DNA of 64,000 nt from Symbiodinium natans (GCA_905221605.1 CAJNDS010000191.1:917561-981560), one strand, 5' to 3'. Numbered from the stretch's first letter, positions 43,495 to 54,926 are shown. Notes: generated by a model from the sequence alone, not told the origin. Numbers and translations are program-made.

Positions 43495-44556
43495 ATGTCC
43501 TTCCCGCTCCGTGCGCCGGTGCGGAGGCGGGATGTGGACTTCGATGTGGGCGTGCTTTTGGGTCGCGGAACCTTTACCTCCGTCTACCATGCGGTGGAGA
43601 AGGCCACAGGGCTTCGGTGCGCCATGAAGATCGTCGATCGATACCGCTGTGAGCGCCTGAAGAAGACGGCGGACGTCTTCATGGAGAAGCACTGTCTCTT
43701 GCGCACGAACCACCCCAACATCGTGAAGATGTTGGGCTGGTTCTCTGACAACACCTGCATCTATGTCATGCTGGAGGAGTGCCTTGGCGGAGAGCTCTGG
43801 GAAGTGATCAAGACTGTCGGCTGCCCCATCCCCCGCGCCCGCCACTACCTCAGGCAGGCCGTAAACGCCTTGGAGTATCTCCGTCAGGCCCGAATCGTCC
43901 ACCGGGACATTAAGGCGGAAAACATTATGCTGACAGAGCTGGGCATTGTGAAGCTCATCGACTTCGGTACTGCTAAGGATCTGGAAAATCCCCAGGTCAA
44001 AGGCTCGGGCAATGCTTCGAGGCACAAAGTCTTCGAAGATTATGTGGGAACCCCACAGTTTATGCCCAAGGAAGTGATCGAGAATAAATGTAGCGACCAT
44101 CGTTCCGACATCTGGTCTTTGGGCTGCACGATCTTTCAAATCCTGAGTGGCTGCCCTCCTTTTCACGAGCGCTCGGAGTATCTGATCTTTCAGCGGGTCC
44201 TCGCTCGCGATCTTCAGTTTCCACCCGGCATCGATGCAACGGCACGGGATCTGATCGAGCGCATGGTCGTGCAGGACCCCGACGCCCGGCTCGGCGCTGC
44301 CGACCTCGAGGACCTCAAGCAGCATCCGTTCTTCGGAGACGGAGCTTTCGATGCGGCACACCGTTCGCCGGTGCCTCTGCTCTCGCTGGCGGCCCTGTGC
44401 TACCGGCGGATCGGTAGCCGCATGGAGCAGTTCTTGGAACCGCTCTCAGCCTGGGAGTCCTCGCAGCTCACGGCGGACGTGAGCGAGCAGTTGGAGCGTA
44501 TGAAAGTCGCCCACCGATGGCAGGAGGAGGTACTCCCGCCTCCCGAGGAGTTCTGA
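43495..44556 (+). CDS. PDK1-like AGC-family protein kinase, 353 aa, no PH domain
   Basis: A complete Ser/Thr kinase domain. Glycine loop GRGTFTSVY (23-31), VAIK-type Lys45 (CAMKIVD), helix-C Glu64, catalytic HRDIKAEN (Asp138, Asn143), DFG (156-158), DIWSLGC (205-211) and Arg265 are all present. ECLGGELWEVI and SEYLIFQRVLARDLQFP resemble 3-phosphoinositide-dependent kinase 1, the kinase that phosphorylates AGC-kinase activation loops. The PH domain of animal PDK1 is absent. At the position of the PDK1 activation-loop Ser (S-F-V-G-T) there is Asp182 (D-Y-V-G-T), and the usual S/A-P-E is M-P-K-E (Glu193 kept). The gene is intronless and lies in repeat-rich DNA, consistent with a retrocopy. A long - strand frame opposite is its shadow. 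Confidence 0.88.
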   Translation: MSFPLRAPVRRRDVDFDVGVLLGRGTFTSVYHAVEKATGLRCAMKIVDRYRCERLKKTADVFMEKHCLLRTNHPNIVKMLGWFSDNTCIYVMLEECLGGELWEVIKTVGCPIPRARHYLRQAVNALEYLRQARIVHRDIKAENIMLTELGIVKLIDFGTAKDLENPQVKGSGNASRHKVFEDYVGTPQFMPKEVIENKCSDHRSDIWSLGCTIFQILSGCPPFHERSEYLIFQRVLARDLQFPPGIDATARDLIERMVVQDPDARLGAADLEDLKQHPFFGDGAFDAAHRSPVPLLSLAALCYRRIGSRMEQFLEPLSAWESSQLTADVSEQLERMKVAHRWQEEVLPPPEEF

Positions 44557-45277
44557 CGCGCCCTGTGTGAAAGGATCCGCGAATGGTGCGGGGGCAGTTC
44601 GGGGGGTTCCCTTGCTCTGATCGTTTCGCCGCAAACATCCATGAAGGGTCAACCATTCCTGCCTGGCAAATTATCAGCATTCCCAGCAATCCACATATAT
44701 CCACATATTAAGGCCTTGACCTTCTGAAAAAGGCCCCAAAAGGCCTAAACCCCCCACGGCCGAAAGACACCATAGAGTTCCCGACCCTCAAACCCGGCCC
44801 GGAGAACCATGAAGATCATGAAGAACCCTCAAGATTGCGAGGACTCGCGGGGAGTGCTGAACCAGCGGCTACTGGCCGCATGTCGCGGGCCTTGGGGGGG
44901 GGGGGTGGACAAGAACATGTAAGAACTGCTGGCTCATACGACTGAGGCCGGGATAGAGACTTGCTGGAGATTTATACCGCCAGACAGGGATCTGGAAGAA
45001 AGGGACCTGACCTGTCGCGACCTGCAGCAGATTCGGGGGGACACTACCTCCTTGAAGCGCCTGCCTGGGGTTGACTTGGAAAATGCCTGTAAAAGTTTCC
45101 ATGGGCCATAATCCCTATATTCCCCCCTCTATCCCCCATCAGAATTCCGTTGTCATGGGGCCTCCCCAAAATGCACTAAGTCCTAAATCCACCTTCAGCC
45201 CCAGAACCTTAAACCTATGTCTTCAGCCCCGGACCCGACATGGGAGTTTGCAAAATCAGGGACCTCGAATATAGACC

Positions 45278-45341
45278 CCCAAATAGTAGGATTCCCTGTC
45301 AGGGACCCCAGTAAGGTGCCCCCTAACTTTCGGAAACCTCC
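45278..45341 (+). repeat. Dispersed repeat B, copy 2
   Basis: Partner of 36260-36323, with the same block order and about 9 kb apart. Confidence 0.6.
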
Positions 45342-45345
45342 ACAT

Positions 45346-45432
45346 CCCTGAACCCTAAACCCTAAACCCTAACACCCTACAACCTAAACCCGAAACCCTA
45401 AACCCTAAACCCTAAACCCCTAAACCCCTAAA
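45346..45432 (+). repeat. CCCTAAA array, partly degenerate
   Basis: Telomere-type units with CCCGAAA and CCCCTAAA variants. Confidence 0.9.
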
Positions 45433-45576
45433 CCCCTACATATGCCCGGAAGGTCGCGACAACGACATCGGAGCCCTGAAGATGGCCCTCGAGGAGGCCA
45501 TGGGATGACATCTCTGCCTGCTGGGCCTTGAAGTCCTTCGAAGTTTTTTAATTTATAAGGTGGGGGGGGGGGGGTA

Positions 45577-45577
<1 letters not shown>

Positions 45578-45613
<36 letters not shown>
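45578..45613 (+). repeat. (AT)n microsatellite
   Basis: About 17 AT dinucleotides between a G run and a T run. Confidence 0.95.
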
Positions 45614-45615
<2 letters not shown>

Positions 45616-45649
45616 TTTTTTACAAAATGTTTTTGCATTTTTTTAATAT

Positions 45650-45705
45650 GGGGGGTATTATCATCCCTATTAAGGACTGTTGCTATAAGGGGGAACGAAC
45701 ATCCC
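45650..45705 (-). mobile_element. Foldback element, half copy
   Basis: GGGGGTATTATCATCCCTAT, then TAAGGACTGTTGCTATAAGG, then GGGAACGAACATCCC. It matches the right half of the foldback family, with a 4-nt insertion (GAAC) near the terminus. Confidence 0.7.
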
Positions 45706-45732
45706 AAGGTCTCCGGGATTAGGGACTTTCAT

Positions 45733-45788
45733 AGGGGGTACTATAATCCCTTCTACGGACTGTTAGTGAAAGGGTTTGTGGGATCATG
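45733..45788 (-). mobile_element. Foldback element, second half copy
   Basis: AGGGGGTACTATAATCCCTT, then CTACGGACTGTTAGTGAAAG, then a diverged end. It is in the same orientation as the preceding half copy. It covers the first codons of the long ankyrin frame, which argues that translation starts further downstream. Confidence 0.65.
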
Positions 45789-45877
45789 GGTTCGGGGCTT
45801 GTGGTTCAGAGGGCTGTGGGTGCCAGCGTGGATGCCACCATGTTGCTCTGTCCAGCCTGTCTCAGTGCCGAAATGAC

Positions 45878-46807
45878 ATGTCTCGTGAAGCCCTTGGTTC
45901 AAGCACCATGGCCTTGCTCCAAGCTGCCAGGGCTGGATGCCCGACGGCCCGGTTGCGCGAACTTTTGGCCCAAGGCGCTGACATCAACGAGGAGACGGAT
46001 CGGGGGCAGACCGCATTGCAACTTGCTGCCAAGGGAGGTCATGCACACCTCATCGAGGCCCTGGTGGATGCCGGGGCAGATCCCAACCAGGGAAACTCGT
46101 GTGATGGAACCCCCCTCTTCAGCGCAGCTTCGAAGGGCCGTGCGGAGGTCGTGGACGTCTTATTGCGCTGCAGGGCAGATGTCAATCTGGCCATGCGCCA
46201 GTGTTCACCACCTTTGATGGGAGCCGCTCATACCGGCAACTTGGAGCTGGTGCGGAAGCTTTTGGCAGGAAGGGCCAATGTGAATGCAACCACCAGCTAC
46301 GACAGAACCACGGCCATTCTGCAGACCGCGTTGTTTGGGCACAGGGACGTGGTGGCGGAGCTCATTGCAGCACGCGCCGATGTGAACGTCCGAAGGAGTG
46401 ATCCCGGCATCATGGACTGCGGAGCCACCCCTCTGCTGCTGGCAGCCAAGCGCGGTCATGCTGAAACGGTCAGGCTGCTGCTGCAGAGCAGGTGCGATGT
46501 AAATGCCATCAACACCGTCTCGGAGAGCCCGCTCTTTGGGGCTGCCTCGCAGAACCATCCTGAAACTCTGCAGGTGCTGCTGGAGGCAAGGGCTGATCTC
46601 GAGCTCCGGACGGAGTGTGGGGAGATGTTCACCGCCCTGCACGCGGCATCCAAGAGAGACTTTCAGGAGGTTGCGCAGCTGCTTCTCATTGCTGGAGCCG
46701 ATCCCACCTCCTTGTCTGCCGAAGGGAAGCAGCCGTTGGATCTTGCCACAACAGAGGGAATGAGGGATATCCTGGGCAGTGCCACCAAAAAGGCCAGGCT
46801 CGGCTAG
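45878..46807 (+). CDS. Ankyrin-repeat protein, 309 aa, single exon
   Basis: About eight consecutive ankyrin repeats fill the protein. The consensus pieces are GQTALQLAAKGGHAHLIEAL, GTPLFSAASKGRAEVVDVLL, ATPLLLAAKRGHAETVRLLL and TALHAASKRDFQEVAQLLL. Ankyrin repeats bind protein partners, and no catalytic domain accompanies them. The frame is open from 45776, but the first 34 codons overlap a foldback repeat. I therefore start at ATG 45878 (MSREALG), or possibly ATG 45908 (MALLQAARAG). The sequence between these two ATGs (TTGGTTCAAG at 45894-45903) faintly resembles a spliced leader. The protein ends with a short basic tail (KKARLG). It is intronless and surrounded by repeats, so it may be a retrocopy. 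Long - strand frames opposite are shadows. Confidence 0.82.
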   Translation: MSREALGSSTMALLQAARAGCPTARLRELLAQGADINEETDRGQTALQLAAKGGHAHLIEALVDAGADPNQGNSCDGTPLFSAASKGRAEVVDVLLRCRADVNLAMRQCSPPLMGAAHTGNLELVRKLLAGRANVNATTSYDRTTAILQTALFGHRDVVAELIAARADVNVRRSDPGIMDCGATPLLLAAKRGHAETVRLLLQSRCDVNAINTVSESPLFGAASQNHPETLQVLLEARADLELRTECGEMFTALHAASKRDFQEVAQLLLIAGADPTSLSAEGKQPLDLATTEGMRDILGSATKKARLG

Positions 46808-47001
46808 CAGTACTTGAGCGGAGTGGAAGAAGAGTCTTCTCTCCAGCATCCCTCTTTGCGGGACAAGAAGCAGCAGAGGGATTGGGATTCCCGCTTCATC
46901 CAGTGACCCCGTGACGCCTGGACTGACCAGCGGCCGCAACATGCAACCATGGAAAGTGGAAGCCGTTCTGCACGCACACCCAAACCATCAACCAATCTGG
47001 G

Positions 47002-47007
<6 letters not shown>

Positions 47008-47033
<26 letters not shown>
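47008..47033 (+). repeat. (CT)n microsatellite
   Basis: About 13 CT units. Confidence 0.95.
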
Positions 47034-47037
<4 letters not shown>

Positions 47038-48869
47038 GAGGGGCCAGACATGGAAGATCCATGACCCCACCAAGACTTCGATGACGGCCCTGAGTCCCCT
47101 TCTCTCCTCTAAACCCAAACCCGCAACCCGAAACCCCTAAACTTGCCCTAAACCCGAAACCCTAACTCCACCCTAAACCCTAAACCCTCCCTATTCCCCG
47201 AACCCTGCAGGGGGCCTTCCTAGAAACTCGGCGCCCCTTCGTCATGCGGCCGAAGCCCCCCTCCGGGGTTTTCGGTGACGCCAGCGGCTGAGTGCGTTCG
47301 GGGGATTAGGTGTTTAGGGGGGTTTGGGGGTTCAGGTGTTTAGGGGTGTAGGGTTTTGGGGTTAGGGGTTTGAGGGTTTGGGGGTTGGGGGGTTGGGGGA
47401 TTTAGGGGTTAAAAATTCAGGGAAGTTCAGGGAGTCTGTGCTTGGAATCAGAAAGGTCGCAGGCGTCGAAGCCCAACCTAATGACTCTCCACCTGCTGCT
47501 GACCACCACTTACCTTATGTGTACAAAGCACTAAAGCAGAAGCCGGCTACCCCATTCCTTTCCTGATTCTAGCACGCCCCGAGCCCTCCACCCAGGAAGG
47601 CCACCAGATCAAGCGGAAGACTCCAAAGGAGGGTCTGACGCCTCTCATGCACCCTTGGCCAGCATTCAGCCTAAACCCTAAATCGTCATTTTTTGAGTGC
47701 ATGGGCTCAGAGGTCCAAGGGTCTGGAACTTCATTTTGGCGTTCGCCGTTCAGGGCTGGGTCATGCTTACGACGACGCCAAACGTTCAGGCTCGACAGCG
47801 CCAAAGTTGAGAGCGCCGGAGAACAATCGCTTAGCTTTTGTTGTGACGAGGGTACCCTCGATGTTTCTGTTTGAGCACGTTGTGAACTCCCGCGGTTTGC
47901 CTACTCAGCGTTATGACACGTGATTAAGCCTCGGCTATAGCGCCCCCATGTTCAGGTGAGGAAGAAGGGCTTGGCTTTGAAGGGGGTCTTGCAGCAAGAT
48001 ATCTGCAATCTGGGCCTTCTTAGAACGTCTTCGTTCTTGAACTTGGAAATGGCAATGTCTTCATCACACCCAAAGCTGGAGTCTGGAAGCCCAATATCTT
48101 TAGCGTCACCTACACTAGCCGGCAATGCCTAGGTATGCCTCGCAGAATGGCTCGGTGTCTGCCGTTCACATGCTGATGGAGGCCTGGCCTGAAGCCCAAC
48201 CCAAAACCTCCAAACATTCAAACCCCAAACCCTACAAAACCCTAAAGCCCAAGCCCCCAAGATTGTAACGTGAATAGCAGACCGTAAGAACCCCGCCTTA
48301 AACCCGGTGCCTGTAAAACAGGAAGCCATGGACGCTTCAGGATACGCAGGTGATGCCGTTTCAAATTCCCTGGGGTTGGGTCCACGCCCTCTCAGTTGAC
48401 TCACGAAGGCCTTTTTTTACAGGTTCCGCAGATGGAAGTGCGATCTCTGCTGAATGTCTAATCCGTGCAGTGTCGGATGCGACCTGTAGTTGATGCCGAA
48501 ATCCTGATGGCCCCCAGGCCTAAAAGCCCTGCACCTAGATGTTCTGGCAGCAGGCCAGGGCCAACATCATGGCCAAAGATGAGGAGACCTTTGTGGGGTA
48601 GCCCCGAACCCTAAGCCCAGTGGTACCCTTTTGTCCCGTTTTGAGCAACCATAAAAAGTAACCGACACATACTACGGCCACGAAGAACCCCAAACCCAAA
48701 CCTTCAACCCTAAACCATCCAAGTTCGTAACCCTTGAGGTTGTACCCTTGAAGGGTTCCCTGAACACACTTCCACTATGGTCAAGGTTAAACCCCAAAAC
48801 CCCCGCACTCAAACTCAAGCCCTACGAAAGCCTTTGGGCCTCAGCAAGGACACGGCCTAGAAGCATCCT

Positions 48870-49062
48870 AAACCCTAAGTGCCCAAGACCTTAAACACTC
48901 TAAACCCTACACCCCCTAAACCCGAAAACCCCCAAACCCGAAACCCCCTAAACCCGAAGCCCCCTAGAACCTAAGCCCGAAACCCCCAAACCGTACACCC
49001 TAAACCCGAAACCCTAAACCCCAAACCCTAAACCGTAAACCCTAAACCCTAAACCCTAGGCC
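48870..49062 (+). repeat. Degenerate CCCTAAA-type tract
   Basis: Units CCCTAAA, CCCGAAA, CCCCAAA and CCCCTAAA are mixed. It is followed about 110 bp later by an array of the opposite strand type. Confidence 0.85.
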
Positions 49063-49169
49063 TCAAAATGCAACCGTCAACCCTACAAACCGAGGACGGC
49101 ATGAGACCCCTGCATTTCGGGGCTCGCTCGGGCACGACAGAGGCATCTCTTTTGTTGGGCCTGACGGGG

Positions 49170-49255
49170 GTTTGGGTTTGGGTTTAGGGTTTAGGGTTTA
49201 GGGTTTAGGGTTTAGGGTTTAGGGTTTAGGGTTTAGGGTTTAGGGTTTAGGGTTC
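49170..49255 (+). repeat. Telomere-type (TTTAGGG)n array
   Basis: About 11 near-perfect units. With 48870-49062 it forms an inward-opposed pair (C-rich then G-rich). Confidence 0.96.
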
Positions 49256-49955
49256 AGCGGCCCAAGGGTTGAAGTTCAGGATTTAGAGTTTCAGGGGTTG
49301 GAGTGGTGCTTGGTGTTGTCTCGGGGTCGAAAGCTTACTCGCGTGCGGGTTGAAGGTGTTTAGGGTCCGGGATGTGTGCAACGCCCGTCGGGTCGTGCGT
49401 CAGGGCAAACCCAATCCACGGAGTTTAGGGTGTTCATGTCAGCTTTGCACCTGTGTGCCTTCGTCTGCGAAGGAGTTTAAGCTGAGAGAACACTTACATA
49501 CTTTGTTTTTCCGGGTTCGTGACGTTTTTTTTTTTTTTTTCGGTGCTTGTTGGGAGGCCTTGAACATGTTGGGGCCATTTTGATTGCCTTTGGGACGCTT
49601 CTGTCGGCAGCCCGCAGGAGTTTGGGCCCTGTTTCTGTGAAATCTAGGCACGAAAATCGCCTCTAATGAAGGCTGGGAATTTCGCCCACCGTGAGGGTCT
49701 CCCCTGCTGTATAGCCCAAATCTGGGAGACCCTAACTGCTAACTACAGGGTCTCAAGAGCTCTCCGTGCGGGCCAACGATGGGGGTACGACCTGGGGCCA
49801 GAACCCCGTGAACCTCGAGCATGCCCTGCCAGGTTTGCCGGCTGCTGGTGAAAAGGGGTGCGGACATCCTGTCCGTGGTTGCGGGCTCAGGGCTTGCGTG
49901 GTGGCTGAAACCACGGCTGCCTCTCAGGGAAGATTCGAGCGCCAGAACTTCAACA

Positions 49956-50003
49956 CCAGGCCAAACCCTGAATCCTTAAACCAGGCCAAACCCTGAATCC
50001 TTA
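49956..50003 (+). repeat. 25-bp tandem duplication
   Basis: The unit CCAGGCCAAACCCTGAATCC followed by TTA occurs twice. Confidence 0.85.
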
Positions 50004-50875
50004 CTTCTTTAGAAGGTTAAGAGGGCTTCGTGGAGCTTGGGTCCAGAGGCGTGAAGGTTGCGGGTGCAAAGTGTAACGACAAGCCCTAGCCTGAATTTTG
50101 AAGCCTCGTTGCACCTGGGGAGAGTCTCGACTCAGGACGATGACGGGAACACGGCTCTGGATTTCGTTCCCAGCCGCCCTGCCATGTTTGTTCCCTTGAG
50201 GGCAAGTGTAAAGCTTGTAATGACGCCACAGATAGATGATGAGGGGCAAGTGACAGACTGCGGGTTTTCTGTAAGAAGCCTGTACCAATACTTCAAGAAC
50301 TTGCCTTGCCTAAAGGTGTATCGAGGCCACTCTAGGCAGGGTTGAGTAAGGATTCCGCCGTCGTGGGTTGATGAAGCCTACGAGCTGTCTGCAACTACGG
50401 TGGCTTTCAAAAGGCCTTGTTTCGGGGGTCCGTTTTGGGCAGGACCTTTTCCTTCAGCCAGGAGCCCCTAAATTTGGAACTTTGAGAGAACTTGTTTTCT
50501 GCCCGGCGCCCGCCCTGCATGCTGGGAAGCCCTCTTGTGGAAAAGCCATGCACCCTACTTCAGAGGTTCATGGGTAGTTCTCAGTAGGGTGATAAGTGCC
50601 CTAAATGAGGTTATAAGAAATATATCGAGAGTTACCCGACTGATGGCCCCACTTGTAACTACCCATGAGCCTCCAAGTAAACCCAGTATGATTGCCTTGA
50701 GGCGACCAGATGGAAACTCCAGCGCAGCGGAAGGATTGGGAGGCAGTGGGGCTCTGCTTCTCTCGTTTGTTCTTTTTCGGGGTCGTGCATGTGTTGTTCT
50801 TAGGCCTTAGTTCTAGGCATTTTGTTCGATGGGCCCGAGGATCAAGCTTCGAGGGCTTTATGGGCTTAGGACAAT

Positions 50876-50896
50876 GGGGGGGGGGGGGGGGGGGGG
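50876..50896 (+). repeat. Poly-G run, 21 nt
   Basis: Uninterrupted G tract. Confidence 0.95.
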
Positions 50897-51727
50897 TCCA
50901 GTGTTGGGTTCTCATTGTGTCGGGCTTTCCCAGTTCGCAACTACCATTCATTCCCATTTGCTAGCCATGCCCCACCCCCTATGCCTCAACCTCCAACCCA
51001 GCCAAAGACCCAACACAAGACCCAAATGATGCAAATCCATACTATGGGACCACATAGAACACCCGTAGCACCCAACCCGAAGCCCCTATCCCGAGAAAGT
51101 GGAAATGGTCTATTCTAATAGTTTTTCTATAAGGTTTAGGGATAAGGTAAAACCACAGGATTAAAACTACAACAGCATGATTATAGCTATGTTTTATCAA
51201 CAGAAATTTCAGTGTCTATTCTGTCCTTATGCTTGCTGGATAGCATAAGTAATCTTAACTTCATTCGTACTTCATGGACATGATTGAATACAATAACAAT
51301 ACCGGATTCAGGTTTGTCGGGTTCGGGTTGTGGCTCTGGTGTTTCCTCTTCATCTCCAAATTTATTAGGAAACTGTCCATTTTAATCGTTTGCGTATTTT
51401 CCTTTTCTGCTTTTTCGTATTCTGCCTTAGTTTCTGCTTGCAATTTGTCGTTTAGTTTGCCTTCTTTCCTTGCCTAGTTTCCTTAATACCCTTTCATCAA
51501 TTCTGAATTCGGATGTAACGCATAATGGACATGGGCGTCGCAGTCTTCGTGTTTCAATTTATGACCCTCATTCTTCGCACAATTGGCTCCCCTTTGCCCT
51601 CGCCTCTCTTCCCTAAACCCGATAAACCCTGTAAACGCCATGACCCCCATGAACCCTATCAACCCCAAAATGATGAAACAAACAAACAAATCAAATGCAA
51701 AACTAAGCACAGAGATGAATATGATAC

Positions 51728-51960
51728 TCACACATACATATATATACATATATACATATACACATGCATACACACACACACATACACACACACATACACA
51801 CACACACACACATACACACATACACACATACACACATACACACATACACACATACACACATACACACATGCAAACATGCACACATGCACACACACACACA
51901 TACATACATACATACATACATACATACATACATACATACATACATACATACATACGTACG
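51728..51960 (+). repeat. CACA/CATA microsatellite
   Basis: About 230 bp of (CA)n, CACATA and (CATA)n. It produces open frames in all six frames (poly-Thr-His or poly-Cys-Val-Tyr-Met), none of them real. Confidence 0.97.
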
Positions 51961-53119
51961 AAAATTCACACACACATGTATGTAATGACAGCATGCACAT
52001 AAAATGTATGTATATGTATATAGGTCTTGGGTTGGGTTCTTTTGGTGAGTTGAAGGTTGTTATGTTTTGGCTGCTAGGGGGGTGGTGCATGAATGCAAAT
52101 GGTAGTTGCTTGCTTTCCGCCCCGGTGCCTTCTCTGGGCTATCACCCATACAGCAGCTGGCAAGTTAGAACAAGAAATATACGTCCATTTGTCTCTATAT
52201 GTATGTATATATATATATATAGTACACATAATATGACAATTCTCCCAAACCCCAAGCCAGCGTGGACATTCAGGCTGCCCTAAAGCCCTCACCCCTGAAA
52301 TCACAGCGCCATCTCCACTCCACGCAGCACTCTGGCATTCTGTTCAGCGATTCCCTGAGATTTGCAGAAGCCACACCTCGGGGCCGACAGGCTTTCTTTG
52401 GGGGGTGGGGTTCACTGCCAAGACCCTGAGCCCTATACTAACGCCGAAGCCCATGAGCTCCTTGTCGCAGGAGATCCTGGGGGTTCCCAAGGGGCTTTCC
52501 GATGAGGCGCGGTGCTGAATTCGGAGCTCGGCTCAGAAGTCGGAACCACTGAAAGTCTGCCATCCCTCAACCCTGAACCCAAAAACGTAAACCCTAAGCC
52601 CTATACCCTGAACACTGAACCCTAAACCCTGAACCCAAAAAGCCAGGCGGCTCTGGAGCAGGAGGCCGCAGGATCCTCAGAGGGGCGTTCGGCAGTGATT
52701 CTAAAGGACTGCAGGGTTGCCGAGTTTCCCCCAAGCCGTGGTTTCAGGGTTCTGGCGTTTTTGGGTGTAGGGGGCGGACCCTTGCGAAGCAGAAATAAGG
52801 CCCGGGAAAGACACCCCCAGAATCAAAATCTGATACTAATTCAAGCATATGGGGTTACGTGACATTGAAGCCTAGCAAGGGCTTGTCAAGAAGCTCTTGT
52901 GAATGCAGGGCGTTTTTGCTCTAAGGGTTCTTTTGCCCTACACCCTAAACCCTAAACCTTCAACCCCTAAACCCTAAATCCTAAATCCTAAAGTCCTCAA
53001 CCCCAAAATTATTTAAGGGTCATCTGCTGCCGAGGCGCAGTTGGAGGCAGATCTGTTGTGGCTGGCCGAGGGGGAGCCCATCCGCAAGTGTTAAGCCCGA
53101 CACCTCTCCAAGGCAGCTT

Positions 53120-53236
53120 CCCAGAAACCGTAAACCCTAAGCCCTAAGCCCTAAACCCGAAACCCTAAACCCTAAACCTGAACCCTAAACCCCAAACCCT
53201 AGCCCTAAACCCTAAACCCTAAACCCTAAATTCTAA
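53120..53236 (+). repeat. Degenerate CCCTAAA tract
   Basis: Telomere-type units with CCCGAAA, CCCCAAA and CCTGAA variants. Confidence 0.88.
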
Positions 53237-53794
53237 ATTGCCAAGACCCAAGTCCGCTGCATGTCAGTGGGAGGCCTCGGGTTGTCGGAGGCTGTGGGTT
53301 GTCAGAACCAGGGTGCGGTTTCAGACCGTGGTGCTGAGTAGATACCTGGGTTTAGGGTTTCGGGTTTCGGGTTTAGAGTAGAGGGTTCAGGCTTTAGGGT
53401 TTCGGGTTTAGGGTTCAGGGTTGACAACTGTGTTCAACACTTTCGGGGTACGAGATCGCCTGGTTGATCCTGTTTGCCCCCTTATAAGGCCTGTACGTCA
53501 GGTTGCGCCAGACCCTAGCGACCCACGAACTCTACATTGTAGACTCTACATCTCTACATGGTAAGTTCTCTAAATTATGGTCCCTTTTGGGTACCCTAGA
53601 AATGAGGGGCTGCCTTTTTTAGCAACCCTCCCAAAAAAGAGCCATATTTCAGAGAAGTGCCCACATCCTAAAACAACCCTCAGCCCGTTTGGCCTCATTT
53701 TCGTTTTCGATGCACACCGCAGCAGGAGCCCCGCTTGGTGGGAAGCGTTCTGCCTCATAGGGAAGTGTGGGGTTTGATTGGGGGTTTGGGTGTC

Positions 53795-53893
53795 CCTAAA
53801 CCCTAAACCCTAAACCCTAAACCCTAAACCCTAAACCCTAAACCCTAAACCCTACACCCTCAACCCTCAACACTCAACCCTGAACCCTCAACC
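53795..53893 (+). repeat. CCCTAAA array grading into CCCTCAA
   Basis: About eight perfect units, then CCCTCAA and ACTCAA variants. Confidence 0.95.
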
Positions 53894-54826
53894 GAGGAAT
53901 AGAAAAGGGGGAGGGCGCGCCCACGAAGGAGGGGATCTCCGCTGCGGGGAGGTTTCACCGGCCTCTTGAAGGCTCCGGCAACGGGTGCAGCCCAAAGCGG
54001 TTTCATCGAAGTTGCTGCAGCGGCGGTGTGTGGGCCACCTTGTGGCCGACAAAGTTCCTTGGGTTTAGGGTTGAACTAGGGTTGAACTAGGGCTGATGTC
54101 GGGTTTAGGGTTTTTTTTGGGTTTGAGCAGCCCTGAGCCTGGGTTCTTGTTGGTTATAATTTTACATCTATGTCATATTAAAATCCCAATAAAGAATAAA
54201 CAACGATCATTGTTAATGCAACCCCAACAGGGAAGCATGAGCAACCCCAACCTACAACCCCCTGGTTCTTGGTAGAGAATAAGGGAATCAGGGCTCCAGG
54301 GCCATATATATACCCTTTAAGGGATCACCTAGAGGGCACCTCGCTCCCCCGTTCCCTACTACGACGAAGAGCCAGCCAGACAAGCCCCGAAGGGGCTTGT
54401 CGAAGCCATGCTAACGTGCAACTCGCATGGATCTGCAGCTGTCTGTGCCCACAGCAAAGCACCCCATCTCCAGCCCCGGGGCTCGAGGCTGGGGCTGTTT
54501 TTTTTTCTCTTTATTTTTCTTTTTTTCTGGCTCAGGGTTCAGGGTTTAGGGTTTGGGTTGTAGGCTTAGGGTCAGGGGTTTGATGTTTGCGGCAGAGACC
54601 CAGACCCGAGGCCAAAGAAAACACTGCAAAATACCGATCCGCAGGAGGCCGGGCAGTTTTGAGAAATCAGGCATGCAAAAGCCTAAACAACCCACCATAA
54701 ACACAATGATATTCATTGAATTGATAACCAATTAACAAACATATTGTTGTAATTTACACTGCGATATGGCACACACCCCGCTTCCTAAAGCATGGCCCCC
54801 TTTGAGAGCGAAGCCCAGCCATCCCC

Positions 54827-54857
<31 letters not shown>
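54827..54857 (+). repeat. Poly-C run, about 31 nt, followed by T9
   Basis: The longest homopolymer of the window. Its length in the assembly is likely approximate. Confidence 0.9.
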
Positions 54858-54926
54858 TTTTTTTTCCCAGCATGTGGTCCCGGAAGGTGTCGTGATGCTG
54901 CCACCCGAGCCTGCTGCTCAAGTCAG

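Larger units (their letters stand above)
44557..45877. other. Repeat-rich spacer between kinase and ankyrin genes
   Basis: No gene. It holds dispersed repeat B, a telomere-type array, a G run (45561-45573), an (AT)n tract and two foldback half-copies, listed separately. Confidence 0.6.

Noticed and set aside
43276-44361. 361-codon frame on the - strand
   Set aside because: It lies opposite the PDK1-like kinase, whose motifs are complete. The antisense frame has no domain and reflects codon bias.
46205-46942. 245-codon frame on the - strand
   Set aside because: Shadow of the ankyrin gene on the + strand.
50058-50345. 95-codon frame on the + strand
   Set aside because: Somewhat protein-like, but flanked by telomere-type words, without a domain or splice signals. 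Not enough to call.
51728-51960. CRISPR-like spaced repeats
   Set aside because: No regular repeat-spacer pattern. It is a simple dinucleotide and tetranucleotide array in a eukaryotic genome.
51483-52283. Thr-His and Cys-Val-Tyr-Met repeat frames on both strands
   Set aside because: Translation of the CACA/CATA microsatellite, open in all frames.
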